A DNA stretch of 56,127 bases, from positions 1-56,127 of the forward strand of contig JAJZME010000054.1 of NCBI GenBank assembly GCA_021803035.1, in the 5' to 3' direction. Below are positions 34,552 to 44,026 of this stretch, one piece after another. The translations under genes were made by a program, and so were the position numbers. The notes below the pieces were generated by a model. It had not been told where the DNA came from and searched no databases. It was given only the letters and a program-made list of their open reading frames with translations. Positions within the stretch are counted from its first letter, which is position 1, and every line of letters begins with the position of its first letter. The DNA comes from Acidobacteriota bacterium (GTDB lineage: Bacteria > Acidobacteriota > Terriglobia > Terriglobales > Acidobacteriaceae).

Positions 34552-35514
34552 ATGGCAGCCACCATGAAGCCGGGTTGGAGCAAACCCTCCACGATCCTGT
34601 TCGCCTCCGAGATTCCGGCCAATGAGAAGGCCTTTGCCTTTGCGCTGGCGCAAGCCATGGAGTTTCACGCCGACCTTATCCTCTTTCATGCCTACGACAC
34701 ACTGGTGGTGGCCGCATCGGAGCAATCCGGCATTCGCTACTACGACTATGCCGCCGCGGCGCGCACGGAGAAGCGCCAACTGGAGCCGCTGGCGCGGCGG
34801 GTCCGCGAGGCGGGCATCCGTTGCGAGGTGGTGGTGCGCCCCGGTCTGGCTGCGGATCAGGTTCTCGCCTTTGCGCGTGACCGGGCCATTGACCGCATTG
34901 TGATGGGCACCCACTCCCCCGGCCCCATCGGCAAGCTGTTGGTGGGCTCGGTGGCCGAGGCGGTGCTGCGCAACGCCAATGTTCCGGTATTCATCATCGG
35001 CCCCGATGTGGTGGATGGCAGCTATCGCAACTATGCCACCCGCTCCGTCCTCGCGGCCTTGAGTCTGCACGAGAGCAGTGCCGTGATTGCCGCCTTCGCC
35101 GCGGAAGTGGCGGCGCAGCACAATGCCCGCCTGATCCTGCAGCATGTTATCCGGCCTCAGGAGCGCGCCGAAGTCCTGGCCGGCCGCTCCATCGACCAGA
35201 TCGAAGGCGATATGCTGGCCACGATTCCGTCCAAGCTTACGGGCAGGATTACCGCACAGGCCATCGTGGTCCCGGGCGATCCTACGGAGGAGCTAATCTA
35301 TCAAGCTCGGGCGCAGCAGGCGGACCTGATCGTGCTCGGCGCGCAGGGGGCGTCGGCTTTTGCCGCCGTCACCCGCCAAGGCGTGGTCTACCGGGTGCTG
35401 GCTCATGCGCAGTGCCCAGTGATTACGCTTTCGCCGGTGGTGCTGGCCGCCTGCGGCTCCAAGGCGGGCGCGGCGGATAATTCATCGGAACCTTACATGG
35501 CAGGGGTTTTTTAA
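34552..35514 (+). CDS. Universal stress protein, tandem UspA domains
   Basis: A 320-residue protein of two UspA-like domains (about 10-150 and 158-300). The ATG at 34552 follows a full AAGGAGG site, so upstream starts are ruled out. The first domain has GTHSPGPIGKLLVGS, close to the ATP-binding pattern of the family though the second Gly is Ser. The second (GAQGASAFAAVTRQG) lacks the final Gly-Ser/Thr, so it may not bind ATP. Tandem Usp proteins act in survival of starvation, oxygen or redox stress; the specific role here is unknown. A Crp/Fnr-type palindrome lies upstream, and Usp genes are often controlled by such regulators. Confidence 0.9.
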   Translation: MAATMKPGWSKPSTILFASEIPANEKAFAFALAQAMEFHADLILFHAYDTLVVAASEQSGIRYYDYAAAARTEKRQLEPLARRVREAGIRCEVVVRPGLAADQVLAFARDRAIDRIVMGTHSPGPIGKLLVGSVAEAVLRNANVPVFIIGPDVVDGSYRNYATRSVLAALSLHESSAVIAAFAAEVAAQHNARLILQHVIRPQERAEVLAGRSIDQIEGDMLATIPSKLTGRITAQAIVVPGDPTEELIYQARAQQADLIVLGAQGASAFAAVTRQGVVYRVLAHAQCPVITLSPVVLAACGSKAGAADNSSEPYMAGVF

Positions 35515-35660
35515 CGAGTCGTGCCGCGGAGGCGCCTGTGGCCTGATGCGGGTATACTTGAGAGTAAGGCGGCACGCTCCGCCGCGCCGTCCGCGAATCG
35601 AGGTGCGTCTTCAGCAACGATTCCGGTTCAAACGCGTTCGACCTTCCGCCATCGGGCACT

Positions 35661-36557
35661 TTGCGCTGGCGCGCAGTGGTTCGCGTTCTGCGAAGTCCCG
35701 TTGACGCGGTGTGTTGTGCCCTGTTTCCCGCCTCCTGTGTCCTCTGCGGCTCCCCACTGCCGCGGCTCTCTTCTGCGCCAATTTGCGATGTGTGCTGGAC
35801 GGAATTCCCCGTCCCCGCCGATGCTGTCTGCGTCCGCTGCGGCGACTCGGTCGGCACTCCCGGACTGTGCCGCCTGTGCCGGCTCACCCCGCCGCCGTTT
35901 GAGCGGGCGGTGGCCTATGGGATTTACAAGGGGCGCATGCGGAGCGCCATTCACGCGCTCAAATACGGCCGTCTGCATCCGGCCGCACGCGGCCTGGGCC
36001 GGATGCTGGCTCACGCCATTGCCGGGCTGGCCCGCGAAGCGCCCGGCGAGATGCTCGTGGTTCCGGTGCCGCTGCACCGTTCCAAACATGCGCAACGCGG
36101 CTTCAACCAGGCTCGACTGCTGGCCCGGGAAGCCCTCCGCGTTCTCGGCAAGAGCCATCCGCAATGGCGGCTAACGCTGGCGCCAGGCACGCTCATGCGG
36201 CTGCGCGCCACGGCAAACCAGGCCGGCCTGACCGCGCGCCAGCGCCGCCAGAACCTGCGCGGAGCATTTTCGGTTGCCAATGCAGCCGTGGTGGCCGGGA
36301 GACACATTCTGATCGTCGATGACATCCTGACCACGGGCGCTACCGCCCGCGCCGCGGCGCAGGCGCTCATCCAGGCCGGGGCGGAATCAGTGTGGGTGGC
36401 GACGCTGGCCCGGGCGCGGCGCACCGGCGGTGGCGGCGGTGCGCCGTTTGAAGACGCTGACGATCTTTACGTTCAGGCCGCCGGTGGGTTGGCTCTACAT
36501 CCGCAGACAGCAAGCTCTCGTTCGCCGTACTCATCGGAAGATCTAATGTCTTTTTGA
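35661..36557 (+). CDS. ComF-family phosphoribosyltransferase-like protein
   Basis: A 298-residue ComF-type protein, associated with DNA uptake in naturally competent bacteria and otherwise of uncertain reaction. The N-terminal zinc-finger region has Cys pairs CVLC, CDVC, CVRC and CRLC (about residues 26-75). The phosphoribosyltransferase domain has the [18 protein letters not shown] segment and the PRPP loop [13 protein letters not shown] with Asp220-Asp221. The first start of this frame is a TTG at 35661 without a ribosome site, and a GTG at 35676 is also possible, so the start is uncertain. The last 45 residues are low-complexity and probably disordered. It is 13 bases upstream of the HNH gene and likely in one operon with it. 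Confidence 0.88.
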   Translation: MRWRAVVRVLRSPVDAVCCALFPASCVLCGSPLPRLSSAPICDVCWTEFPVPADAVCVRCGDSVGTPGLCRLCRLTPPPFERAVAYGIYKGRMRSAIHALKYGRLHPAARGLGRMLAHAIAGLAREAPGEMLVVPVPLHRSKHAQRGFNQARLLAREALRVLGKSHPQWRLTLAPGTLMRLRATANQAGLTARQRRQNLRGAFSVANAAVVAGRHILIVDDILTTGATARAAAQALIQAGAESVWVATLARARRTGGGGGAPFEDADDLYVQAAGGLALHPQTASSRSPYSSEDLMSF

Positions 36558-36570
36558 AGAGGGGATAGAG

Positions 36571-37206
36571 ATGTCGCTGGGGAAGGCAATGATGCACGCG
36601 CGCAAGCAAAAATCGGCCATCAAAGCCGCGGTTGCGGTAGCAGCCGCCGGGGAGCATGCGGCCGGCCAGCAGACCATACAGGCTATGCACATCCTGCAAA
36701 TGCCGGTGCTGGTGCTGAACGCGTCCTATGAGCCCATCAACATCTGCGGCGCGCGCCGCGCCCTGGTGCTGGTGCTCAAGGGCATTGCGCGCACAGAAGA
36801 AGAGCACGGCCTCACGCTCCACGCCCAGCGCGCCCGTGTTCCCATGCCATCGGTCATTCGCCTGCTTGAGTACCGGCGCATTCCCCACCAGACGCGCGCT
36901 CTCTCGCGCAAGAACATCCTGCTGCGCGACCGCAATACCTGCCAGTACTGCGGGGAAGCCATGCCTCCTGGCGAACTCACGCTCGACCATGTGGTTCCGC
37001 GCTCGCGCGGCGGCAGTTCCACGTGGGAAAATCTGGTGGCCTGCTGCCATGCCTGCAACCGCCGCAAGGGCAACCGCCTGCTGAGCGAGATCGACGACAT
37101 GGTCCTGCTGCGCGAGCCGCGCGCCTTTTCATTGCACACCAGCCGCCAGATCATGCGCATGCTGGGCCGCGGCGACGACCGCTGGCGTAAGTACCTGTTT
37201 TATTAG
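36571..37206 (+). CDS. HNH endonuclease family protein
   Basis: A 211-residue protein with a C-terminal HNH nuclease domain. The motif is [11 protein letters not shown] with Asp139-His140, followed by [19 protein letters not shown]. Two CxxC pairs (CQYC and CHAC) form the zinc site. The N-terminal 40 residues are basic; a conserved region ([26 protein letters not shown]) is typical of a widespread bacterial HNH subgroup whose role is unknown. The ATG has a GAGGGGAT site. It follows the ComF-like gene closely. There is no sign of a mobile element or a restriction partner, so a housekeeping DNA-processing role is more likely than defence. Confidence 0.9.
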   Translation: MSLGKAMMHARKQKSAIKAAVAVAAAGEHAAGQQTIQAMHILQMPVLVLNASYEPINICGARRALVLVLKGIARTEEEHGLTLHAQRARVPMPSVIRLLEYRRIPHQTRALSRKNILLRDRNTCQYCGEAMPPGELTLDHVVPRSRGGSSTWENLVACCHACNRRKGNRLLSEIDDMVLLREPRAFSLHTSRQIMRMLGRGDDRWRKYLFY

Positions 37207-37343
37207 GCCTTGGACGCTAAGCAACGTTGCCGCGGTTCGGGAGCCTTCTTTTGCGGACGGGCTTTTGAACCGGCGCATCCGTGGGTGTGAATCGGCGTAA
37301 CGCGAGCGCCCGCCGGTGGTCTTGTTCCGCAAAGAGGGTGGCG

Positions 37344-38600
37344 ATGGGTAAAGTTCTGCTTTTCTGGCTCGTCCTCTGCACCGCGTTGCCGGCGCAGTGG
37401 CCGCCTCTGCCTACTCCAACCGAGATGCCCGGCCAGCCCTTCTTCATCAAGAACATCTGGTATATCGGCGGGGCGGGCGTCTGGGATTCCATAACCCTGG
37501 ATCCGGCCACCAACCGGCTCTACATCGCCCATGGCCCCATGGTGCAGGTGGTCAATATCCAGACCGGAGCGCTCGCCGGCGAAATCAAAGGGCTGCGTCG
37601 CGCTTACGCCATTGCCCTCGACAACACCGGCCAGTTCGGCTATGTCAGCGACGGCGGAGCCAGCCATGTGGTGGTTTTTAACCGCCAGTCGCTCGAGACT
37701 GTGGCCACAATCGACACCGGGCCCAATCCCCGCTCCCTGGTGTTTGAGCCGCGCACGCATCTGCTTTTCGTGGTCCAGCCTGCTCCGCCGGCGCAGACGT
37801 TCAGGCCGCGGGGCGGAGGGCCTGCGAACGCCAGCAATCTGATCCCCGTTTCCTACCCGCGTTCCTATGTTGCCGTCATCGATACACAAAACGACAAGGT
37901 GGTGGGCGAGATTCTATTCCGGGGCGAACTGGGCCAGGCAGAGACGGACGGGGCGGGAAATGTTTATATCAGCTATCTGGATCGCGATGCGATTCTTCGG
38001 TTCAATGCTGGAGAAATCGCCGCCAAGCTGCTGCACAAGACGAAGGAAGCTGCAGCGGCTTCGGCCCGGAAACCCGTCGGGTCTGCGCCCGGGCAGCCGC
38101 CGGTGCTGGACTGGACCGGCGATCCCGGCTCAGGCGCAGCGGCTGGCGATTTCATTACCCTCAGGCTGGGACCGGCGTGCGGCAAGCCCAGAGGCTTTGC
38201 TGTGGATGGACCCAATGCGCGTCTCTTCGCCGCATGTGGCAACGGCGTGCTTGATGTGCTCGACACCCTCACCGATCAGCAGGTAACCACGCTGCCCGTG
38301 GGCCCCGCCGTCGAGGAAGTCGGCTACGACCCGGTGCATGGGCTGATCTTCGCTCCCGATGGTGCCCCGAACGGCTGCCTGACCATCATTCGCTACAACG
38401 CTGTGACCCACTCCTACAACGTCATCCAAAATCTGCCAACACGCAGCCGGGCTTATGTCATGGCCGTGGATCCGGAGAGCGGCAGAGTTTATCTTGTCAC
38501 TGACATTGTAGGCGCCGATCTGACGCACCACGGCGGCATTGGTTCGCTGCGCATGAAGCCCGTCGAGGGCAGCTTTCAGGTGCTGGAAATCGGCGATTAG
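37344..38600 (+). CDS. Secreted beta-propeller (YncE/NHL-like) protein
   Basis: A 418-residue exported protein. The ATG at 37344 with an AGAGGG site gives a short signal ending LPAQ; an upstream in-frame start would add 21 basic residues. The rest is made of repeated blades of the YVTN/NHL type, with recurrent patterns such as SITLDPATNRLYIAHG, YAIALDNTGQFGYVSDG and NPRSLVFEPRTHLLFVV. Such propellers bind ligands or partner proteins outside the cytoplasm; no enzyme motif is visible. It has no clear operon partner. Confidence 0.82.
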   Translation: MGKVLLFWLVLCTALPAQWPPLPTPTEMPGQPFFIKNIWYIGGAGVWDSITLDPATNRLYIAHGPMVQVVNIQTGALAGEIKGLRRAYAIALDNTGQFGYVSDGGASHVVVFNRQSLETVATIDTGPNPRSLVFEPRTHLLFVVQPAPPAQTFRPRGGGPANASNLIPVSYPRSYVAVIDTQNDKVVGEILFRGELGQAETDGAGNVYISYLDRDAILRFNAGEIAAKLLHKTKEAAAASARKPVGSAPGQPPVLDWTGDPGSGAAAGDFITLRLGPACGKPRGFAVDGPNARLFAACGNGVLDVLDTLTDQQVTTLPVGPAVEEVGYDPVHGLIFAPDGAPNGCLTIIRYNAVTHSYNVIQNLPTRSRAYVMAVDPESGRVYLVTDIVGADLTHHGGIGSLRMKPVEGSFQVLEIGD

Positions 38601-38672
38601 AATCTCTTGCACGCCCGCGTACCTGCCGCCGGCACTCGTGCGCTTCATCCCCCGTGCGCTCAGGCTGCCGCC

Positions 38673-39626
38673 TTACTTCTGGGGCGGCGGAGCCGGCTGC
38701 GAGTTAGGCTGCGTATTCGCCGGGGTGTTCGGCTGCGGCCCCTTCTTGCTGATGTTCTCGCCGTTGTAGAAGATCTTCGACGAGGAGCCGAATTGCTTGT
38801 AGTCGCTGTACTTCACCACTTCGCGGATGTGCACATTCTCGCTCATGTATCCGTAGCCGCCGGTGAAGTGCAGAATGCCTTCGCCGATTGAGTACACCGG
38901 GAACCAGTAGTGGCCGTCGATTTGCTGCCGCCAGGTCATGAAGGGGGGGTGCAGATTCTCCTGGCCGCGCTTGGTGTCGTTGGGTAGCATCCAGCCGTCG
39001 GTCACCACGATTTCCAGTGCCTGGGTGTCTACCCAGATGCGGCCTTTGAAGTACCGCTTGTGCTTCTCGATCTGCTTGGGAGCCACGTCGAAAACGTAGC
39101 AGTGAACCTGGTCGATGCGCTGTTCGCCCACGTAATTCACGGTGTAGTCGCTCAGGTTATCCGGCGTAACCACGAACTGGTAGTTCTGGTGGAGGTCCTC
39201 GAAGTCCGACTGCGTCATCATGATCTTCGTCAGCGTGCTCGGCGGCGCGTAGACCACCTTCGTCCAGCGCCCGCCGCTGGGGCGGAACGTCACATCATCG
39301 ACTTCGTAGTATTCGCCGTCCACCTTGTGGCTTTCGTTGCCGATGGTGTCAACGCGTATGGTGCGGCGATAGGTATAGTGTTGCAGCGCCTGCTGGAAGC
39401 GGGCTTCCTGCTGGGTGAAATCAGCGATGATCTTGGCCACCGGAATCTTGGGCTGGACCGTCTTCAACTGGCCGAAGCCCGCGTCGAGCGGCATGGGGGT
39501 GAAGCTGGCGGGCTCTCCGTTGTTGCTATTGTCTTTTTTGTGTTTGTGCCCCCACGCTGCGGCGCTCATCGGAACCGCCGCGAAGATTGCCGCCAGCAAC
39601 AAGATCGTCATCCATCGGTTTCTCAC
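38673..39626 (-). CDS. Periplasmic LolA-like (outer-membrane lipoprotein-sorting-like) protein
   Basis: A 317-residue exported protein. I start it at a GTG (39626) because AGGAGG lies 7 bases upstream; the ATG 15 bases later lacks that spacing. A Sec signal (TILLLAAIFAAVPMSAAA) is followed by a mixed beta/alpha domain of the LolA/LolB-like fold seen in many acidobacterial proteins, and a Pro/Gln/Asn-rich tail (about 290-317). Segments such as YYEVDDVTF, DYTVNYVGE and KGRIWVDTQALEIV are typical. It could carry or sense lipids or lipoproteins in the periplasm; the function is unproven. It is divergent from mnmG. Confidence 0.8.
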   Translation of the reverse strand: MRNRWMTILLLAAIFAAVPMSAAAWGHKHKKDNSNNGEPASFTPMPLDAGFGQLKTVQPKIPVAKIIADFTQQEARFQQALQHYTYRRTIRVDTIGNESHKVDGEYYEVDDVTFRPSGGRWTKVVYAPPSTLTKIMMTQSDFEDLHQNYQFVVTPDNLSDYTVNYVGEQRIDQVHCYVFDVAPKQIEKHKRYFKGRIWVDTQALEIVVTDGWMLPNDTKRGQENLHPPFMTWRQQIDGHYWFPVYSIGEGILHFTGGYGYMSENVHIREVVKYSDYKQFGSSSKIFYNGENISKKGPQPNTPANTQPNSQPAPPPQK

Positions 39627-39825
39627 CCTGGAACCTCCTTTGCTGCTTTCCGCGTTCGCCGGGGTCCGATAAGCCCGGAAGATCATGGTATGCCTTTCCG
39701 CAAAGCTTTTAAAGGAAGTCATTTGCGGCCTGCAAGCCGCATTGTCCACCCCGCGCCCAATTGCCCGCAGGCTCTAAATGACTCATCTGCCTGTGAATAT
39801 TAGACGCATGTGCCGGGCTGTTGGG

Positions 39826-39855
39826 AGGCCCGGAAAATCGCGGTTTTCCGGGCTT
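39826..39855. other. Hairpin just upstream of mnmG
   Basis: A 10-bp perfect stem (39828-39837 with 39844-39853), extendable by a wobble and an A-T pair, with a 6-base loop. It lies 30 bases upstream of the mnmG start, between divergent genes. It has no T-run. It could be an RNA leader structure, and its position so near a start codon is unusual. Confidence 0.4.
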
Positions 39856-39884
39856 AATCAACCAGCCCGTAAAATAATACCTGC

Positions 39885-41930
39885 ATGGCTTTTACCGAAC
39901 AATACGACGTGGTTGTGGTGGGCGCGGGCCACGCCGGCTGCGAGGCGGCCATGGCCGCCGCCCGCATGGGCCTCAAAACCGCGCTCATCACCATGAATCT
40001 CGACCTCATTGCCCAGATGAGCTGCAATCCCGCCATCGGCGGCGTGGCCAAGGGCCACCTGGTCCGTGAGGTCGATGCCCTGGGCGGCATCATGGGCGAG
40101 GTCGCCGACGCCGTTGGCATCCAGTTCCGGCTGCTCAATACCTCGCGCGGCCCGGCCGTCTGGAGCCCGCGCGCCCAGTGCGACAAGCAGCTTTACCGCG
40201 TGAAAATGCGCGCGGTGCTCGAAGACCAGCCCGGTCTCCACATCCGCCAGGCGGAGGTCGTCGATCTGGTCATTGAAGAGGGAGCAGCGATCGGGGATCA
40301 GGGAGCCAGTTACGAAGGGCTGGGGACCCGGAACTTAGGGGCTGAGGGGATCGATGAACTTACTGAACTTCCCCGTCCTACGCGATCCCGCCGCCGCGTG
40401 CTCGGCCTCAAGCTGCGCGACGGCCGCTGCCTGATGGCCGGAGCTACCATCATCACCACCGGCACGTTTCTCAACGGTCTCATCCACTGCGGCGAGGAGC
40501 GCTATCCGGCCGGCCGCAGCGGCGAGCCAGCCAGCGTCCTGCTTGGCGAAGCATTGCGGCGCCTCGGGCTGCGCACCTGCCGTCTGAAGACCGGCACGCC
40601 GCCCCGCCTCGACGGGCGCACCATCCGCTGGGACGCCTTCGAGGAGCAGCCCGGCGATGCCGATCCTACGCCCTTCAGCTTCCGCACCAAAAAGATCCTG
40701 CAGCCGCAGGTGAGCTGCCACATCGCCTTCACCACGCCGGAAACGCTGCGCCTTATCCGCGAAAACGTCCACCGCTCGGCCATGTATTCGGGCCGCATCG
40801 AGGGCATCGGCCCGCGCTACTGCCCGTCCATCGAGGACAAGGTCGTCAAGTTTCCCGACAAGACCCAGCACCAGTTCTTTCTTGAGCCGGAGGGCCTGAA
40901 CACCCACGAGGTCTACATCAACGGCATGTCCACCTCCTTGCCCATGGAGGTGCAGTGGCAGATGGTGCACTCCATCCCCGGCCTGGACCAGGCCGAGATG
41001 CTGCGCCCCGGCTACGCCATCGAATACGACAGCGTAGACGCCACGGAGCTGGACCGCACCCTGCGCGTGAAGTCGATGGAGGGCCTGTACCTGGCCGGCC
41101 AGATCAACGGGACGAGCGGATACGAGGAAGCTGCCTGCCAGGGCATCATGGCCGGCATCAACGCCGCGCTCTGGCTCAGGGGCCTGCCGCCCTTCACCAT
41201 GGACCGCAGCGAAGGCTACACCGGCATCCTCATCGACGACCTCATTTCCAAAGGCACCAACGAGCCGTACCGCATGTTTACCTCGCGCGCCGAATTTCGC
41301 CTGCACCTGCGCATTGACAACGCCGATCGCCGGCTGACTCCGTACGGCCGCCGCCTGGGCCTGATCAAGGACGAAGCCTGGGCGGAATATGAGCAGAAGA
41401 AGGCGCGCATGGCGGCGCTGGAGCAGCTTCTGACCAGCGGCAAAGCTGATCCCGAGCGGCTGCGGGCCGCCGGTCTGGGCGAGTTGACCGCGGTTGCCGG
41501 ACTCACCTGGGCGCAACTGCTCAAGCGGCCTGAAGTCGGCATTGAATCGGTGCTCGCTGTCCTCCGCGATGAGATTCAGCGGGATCCGGCCCTGGCCGGC
41601 CACTTTGCAGCGCCCGACGGCGATCCGGTGGCGCGCGCGGCCGTGCGCAACGAAGCCCGGGCCGTCGAAACCGAGATCAAGTTTGCCGGCTATCTGGAGC
41701 AGCAGAAGAGGGCGATTGAGAAGCTGAAAGCCGCCGAAGCTGTTGCCATTCCGGATTGGATCGAGTACGGCGCCATCAGCGGTCTCTCGCGCGAGATGCG
41801 CGAAAAGCTGGAGCGCGTGCGCCCCGGCACCATCGGCCAGGCCAGCCGCATCCCCGGTGTGACCCCCGCGGCGCTCAGCCTGGTGCATGTGTCGATCAAA
41901 CTGCAGGGAGCAAGGCGGTTGGCGAACTGA
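39885..41930 (+). CDS. mnmG: tRNA uridine-5-carboxymethylaminomethyl modification enzyme MnmG (GidA)
   Basis: A 681-residue FAD enzyme that, with MnmE, modifies the wobble uridine of several tRNAs including tRNA-Gln(UUG). The FAD motif [11 protein letters not shown] is at residues 11-21. [36 protein letters not shown], and the [13 protein letters not shown] and FTSRAEFRL segments are all typical. Usual length is about 630 residues. An extra 36 residues or so (about 133-170) sit between VVDLVIEE and RVLGLKL, where E. coli has an uninterrupted loop. That part is encoded by purine-rich low-complexity DNA and keeps the frame. No ribosome site is visible before the ATG. MnmE is not in the window. 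Confidence 0.95.
   Translation: MAFTEQYDVVVVGAGHAGCEAAMAAARMGLKTALITMNLDLIAQMSCNPAIGGVAKGHLVREVDALGGIMGEVADAVGIQFRLLNTSRGPAVWSPRAQCDKQLYRVKMRAVLEDQPGLHIRQAEVVDLVIEEGAAIGDQGASYEGLGTRNLGAEGIDELTELPRPTRSRRRVLGLKLRDGRCLMAGATIITTGTFLNGLIHCGEERYPAGRSGEPASVLLGEALRRLGLRTCRLKTGTPPRLDGRTIRWDAFEEQPGDADPTPFSFRTKKILQPQVSCHIAFTTPETLRLIRENVHRSAMYSGRIEGIGPRYCPSIEDKVVKFPDKTQHQFFLEPEGLNTHEVYINGMSTSLPMEVQWQMVHSIPGLDQAEMLRPGYAIEYDSVDATELDRTLRVKSMEGLYLAGQINGTSGYEEAACQGIMAGINAALWLRGLPPFTMDRSEGYTGILIDDLISKGTNEPYRMFTSRAEFRLHLRIDNADRRLTPYGRRLGLIKDEAWAEYEQKKARMAALEQLLTSGKADPERLRAAGLGELTAVAGLTWAQLLKRPEVGIESVLAVLRDEIQRDPALAGHFAAPDGDPVARAAVRNEARAVETEIKFAGYLEQQKRAIEKLKAAEAVAIPDWIEYGAISGLSREMREKLERVRPGTIGQASRIPGVTPAALSLVHVSIKLQGARRLAN
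40281..40392 (+). repeat. Low-complexity insert within mnmG
   Basis: A G/A-rich tract of about 110 bases with repeated words such as GGGAGCAG, GGGGATCAGGGA and GGGGCTGAGGGG. It encodes the extra loop of MnmG, whose residues match nothing in the family. Similar words make up the extra tail of Pth at 24536-24640, which suggests a spreading or slippage-prone repeat type. Confidence 0.45.
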
Positions 41931-42079
41931 ATGTCGATTCGCTGGTTATGGGCACGGCAGGCACGCTCGGAGACCCAATTCTGGAGCAGGGAACTGGATC
42001 TCGCGGCGTACAAAGTCACGCATGCAGCACACTACCGGCATCGTGAGGCCTCTTGCCGGTTCGCGCCTTCTTCCCGTCC

Positions 42080-42658
42080 TTAGTGGATAAACGGAATATG
42101 GAACGGATGTGAGCGCGTGGAAGCCTTCTCGTCCGTGTGCTTGACGTGGTGCTTCTTCTTGGCGTTCGATACCTGGCTCACCAGCGTGCGCTGCGCATTG
42201 ACGCACATCCATCTGCCGTGCTCGCGCTCGAACACGTGTGTGAAGACCCCGTGGTCGAGCACCACTGCCGAGTTCACGCGATGGCGCAGCGTGTAAGTGC
42301 CGTTGACGACCGCGATATCGCCCAGCATGCGCACCGCAATCACCCGCTGGGACAGATAGTACATCCTGTCGTCGTTGTTGAGCGCTTTCACAATCTGCTG
42401 GTCATGCGTGGTGATGTCGCCATTCTGAGACACATTGACAAGCAGGGGAGAAAGCACCAGGTCCAATCCGTACTGGTTGTGCTTGTTTTCCGCCGCCGAC
42501 CACTGGCTTTCGATCTTCTGAAACTCCATGATGTAGGGGCTCTTTGTTGACGCGGCGGATGTGGTTGAAGCCATAGCGGGAGCGGCGCTTTGGGCAGAGG
42601 CAACCGCGCAGGCGAGCAGAACGGCAGAAACAACAGCAAGATAACGGGTCATACGCAC
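42080..42658 (-). CDS. Secreted DUF4440/SnoaL-like (NTF2-fold) protein
   Basis: A 192-residue exported protein. A GTG at 42658 has AGGAG 6 bases upstream; an ATG 6 bases later is the alternative. Residues 1-22 are a Sec signal ending ASAQ. The domain (about 40-165) resembles the NTF2-like DUF4440 group: a helical start (QKIESQWSAAENKH), then alternating strands with VVNGTYTLRHR and HVFEREHGRWMCVNAQRT. Such proteins form small cone-shaped pockets; no enzyme activity can be predicted. The last 25 residues are His/Lys-rich. Confidence 0.78.
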   Translation of the reverse strand: MRMTRYLAVVSAVLLACAVASAQSAAPAMASTTSAASTKSPYIMEFQKIESQWSAAENKHNQYGLDLVLSPLLVNVSQNGDITTHDQQIVKALNNDDRMYYLSQRVIAVRMLGDIAVVNGTYTLRHRVNSAVVLDHGVFTHVFEREHGRWMCVNAQRTLVSQVSNAKKKHHVKHTDEKASTRSHPFHIPFIH

Positions 42659-42988
42659 AATAAACTCCTAACTCAACCGAGACAGAGCACCGGAAATCAC
42701 AATTCTTGGACTCTCATCGGGGATGGATGGGAGCGAAAAAACAGCAACCACGGCGCTGCCCGCATGGGTCGCTGTTTCGCGGGGGCGGGGGGCCCATCTG
42801 ATTCAGCACAGCGGGTACACTGCGACCATTGTAAAACAATGGGATCTGGTGTTGTGGACGAATCGCCCGTGGTGAAAGTCTGCTTTTGCAGGGTGCAGGA
42901 CTTTCGCCGCGCCGTAAGTGGCTCAAAATGAGTATGCCCTTGGCCGCTGAGGAACCGCATTTTCGGGATATCAATTTTGCTGCAGGCC
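42659..42988. other. Intergenic region, no supported gene
   Basis: A 330-base gap between two minus-strand genes. I see a 6-bp hairpin (42826-42831 with 42837-42842, TAAAA loop) and no coding frame that is convincing. No Crp-type palindrome was found here. Confidence 0.5.
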
Positions 42989-43741
42989 CTAAAGCAGCGA
43001 CTGCAGCCGCTCGGGCTGGTGAATCGTAACCAGTGCATCCTCAATCGAGATCCAGCCATCCTTGCGGAACTGGCCCAGGGTCCGGGTGACGGTCTCGCGC
43101 GTCGTGCACGTCATCGAGGCCATCTCCTCGTGCGTCAGCAGCAGCGGGAAGCGGAACGCGCCGTCTTCCATCTCTTCGCCGATCTGGTGCGCCAGCTCCA
43201 GCAGCAGGCGGCCCAGCCGGGCGGCCACGGTCTCCGCCAGTGCAATGCGGCAGGCATCCTGCAGGGCAAACCGGTACTCCTGGCAGATGCACTGGACGGC
43301 GCGCAACTGCGCTTCCTTGTGGCTACGCAGGAAGTTGAGGAAGCGTTCCCGCTCCACCGGCCGGAGCTGCGCGGCGGTAAGCGATTCGGCTGAAACCTCG
43401 TAGACGCCGTGGGAGAGAACCGCGTAAAGCCCCAGCATGGAGCCGGGCCCGGCTACGCGGACAATCATCTCCCGCTCGTCGGGACGGCCGGTGGTGAGCT
43501 TGAGGTAGCCGCCGCAAATCAGGTACAGACAGCGTGCCTCTTCGCCCTGGGTGAAAAGCGATGCCTGCGCCGGCAGTGAAATCGTGCTGGTGGCGAGTTC
43601 GAGATCGGCCAGAACGGCGCTGCCCAGGGAGCAGAACCAGCCGGGCCGGCGATTGGAGCATGCCGCACAACCGACTGGAGCAGGACGCATACTGGTCTTG
43701 GGTCGAGCTTGGCTCTGCACGGGAATCTGTACTTCTGCCAT
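42989..43741 (-). CDS. Crp/Fnr-family transcriptional regulator
   Basis: A 250-residue regulator. The ATG at 43741 (MAEVQIPVQ) has only a weak ribosome site; upstream in-frame starts add 25 basic residues. An N-terminal Cys cluster, Cys25-x2-Cys28-x8-Cys37, precedes a cyclic-nucleotide-like sensor domain (about 40-160). The C-terminal winged helix (about 170-250) has the recognition helix TTRETVTRTL. Arg215, Glu216 and Arg220 match the Crp pattern R-E-x3-R, which reads TGTGA, not the Fnr pattern. Two GTGAT-N4-ATCAC palindromes lie in the window, one of them in its own divergent promoter region. The Cys cluster could bind Fe-S or sense redox, but no fourth Fnr-like Cys is obvious. It probably controls the decaheme cytochrome operon. 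Confidence 0.9.
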   Translation of the reverse strand: MAEVQIPVQSQARPKTSMRPAPVGCAACSNRRPGWFCSLGSAVLADLELATSTISLPAQASLFTQGEEARCLYLICGGYLKLTTGRPDEREMIVRVAGPGSMLGLYAVLSHGVYEVSAESLTAAQLRPVERERFLNFLRSHKEAQLRAVQCICQEYRFALQDACRIALAETVAARLGRLLLELAHQIGEEMEDGAFRFPLLLTHEEMASMTCTTRETVTRTLGQFRKDGWISIEDALVTIHQPERLQSLL

Positions 43742-43905
43742 GGTCTTGCTTGCCCGATGCCGATGTAGCGCCTTCGCCTTTCCTGCGCCCCCGGCTTCCT
43801 GTGAGGATCGCCACAAGGGCTGCCGCTAAACGAAAGCTGCACGGCGCCTTCCTCAAGAATGGCCCCTGATTCAAGAAAAGATTGCACTACAACCGCCTCG
43901 GCTGG

Positions 43906-43933
43906 ATGTGATGGGCCACACACTGCATCACAT
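43906..43933. promoter_or_regulatory. Wide-spaced inverted repeat in the regulator-cytochrome region
   Basis: ATGTGATG (43906-43913) and CATCACAT (43926-43933) are perfect 8-base inverted arms 12 bases apart. The TGTGA and TCACA half-sites are separated by 16 bases instead of the usual 6, that is, by one extra helical turn. It may be a variant autoregulatory site. The rest of 43742-44232 shows no gene. Confidence 0.4.
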
Positions 43934-44026
43934 GCCGTCCCAGGCGCGTTATCGCCCCTCCAGCCCGATGTGCGAGGTCCACATAGTGAGAAGATTCACC
44001 GCCATGGTCCCTTTCCCTTGAGCCCT

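Noticed and set aside
35521..36174. Frame overlapping the start of the ComF-like gene
   Set aside because: Basic, low-complexity product without family features; the ComF frame has zinc-finger and PRPP motifs.
36571..37206. HNH gene as part of a mobile element or restriction system
   Set aside because: No integrase, methyltransferase, terminal repeats or target duplication nearby; it looks like a resident chromosomal gene next to the ComF-like gene.
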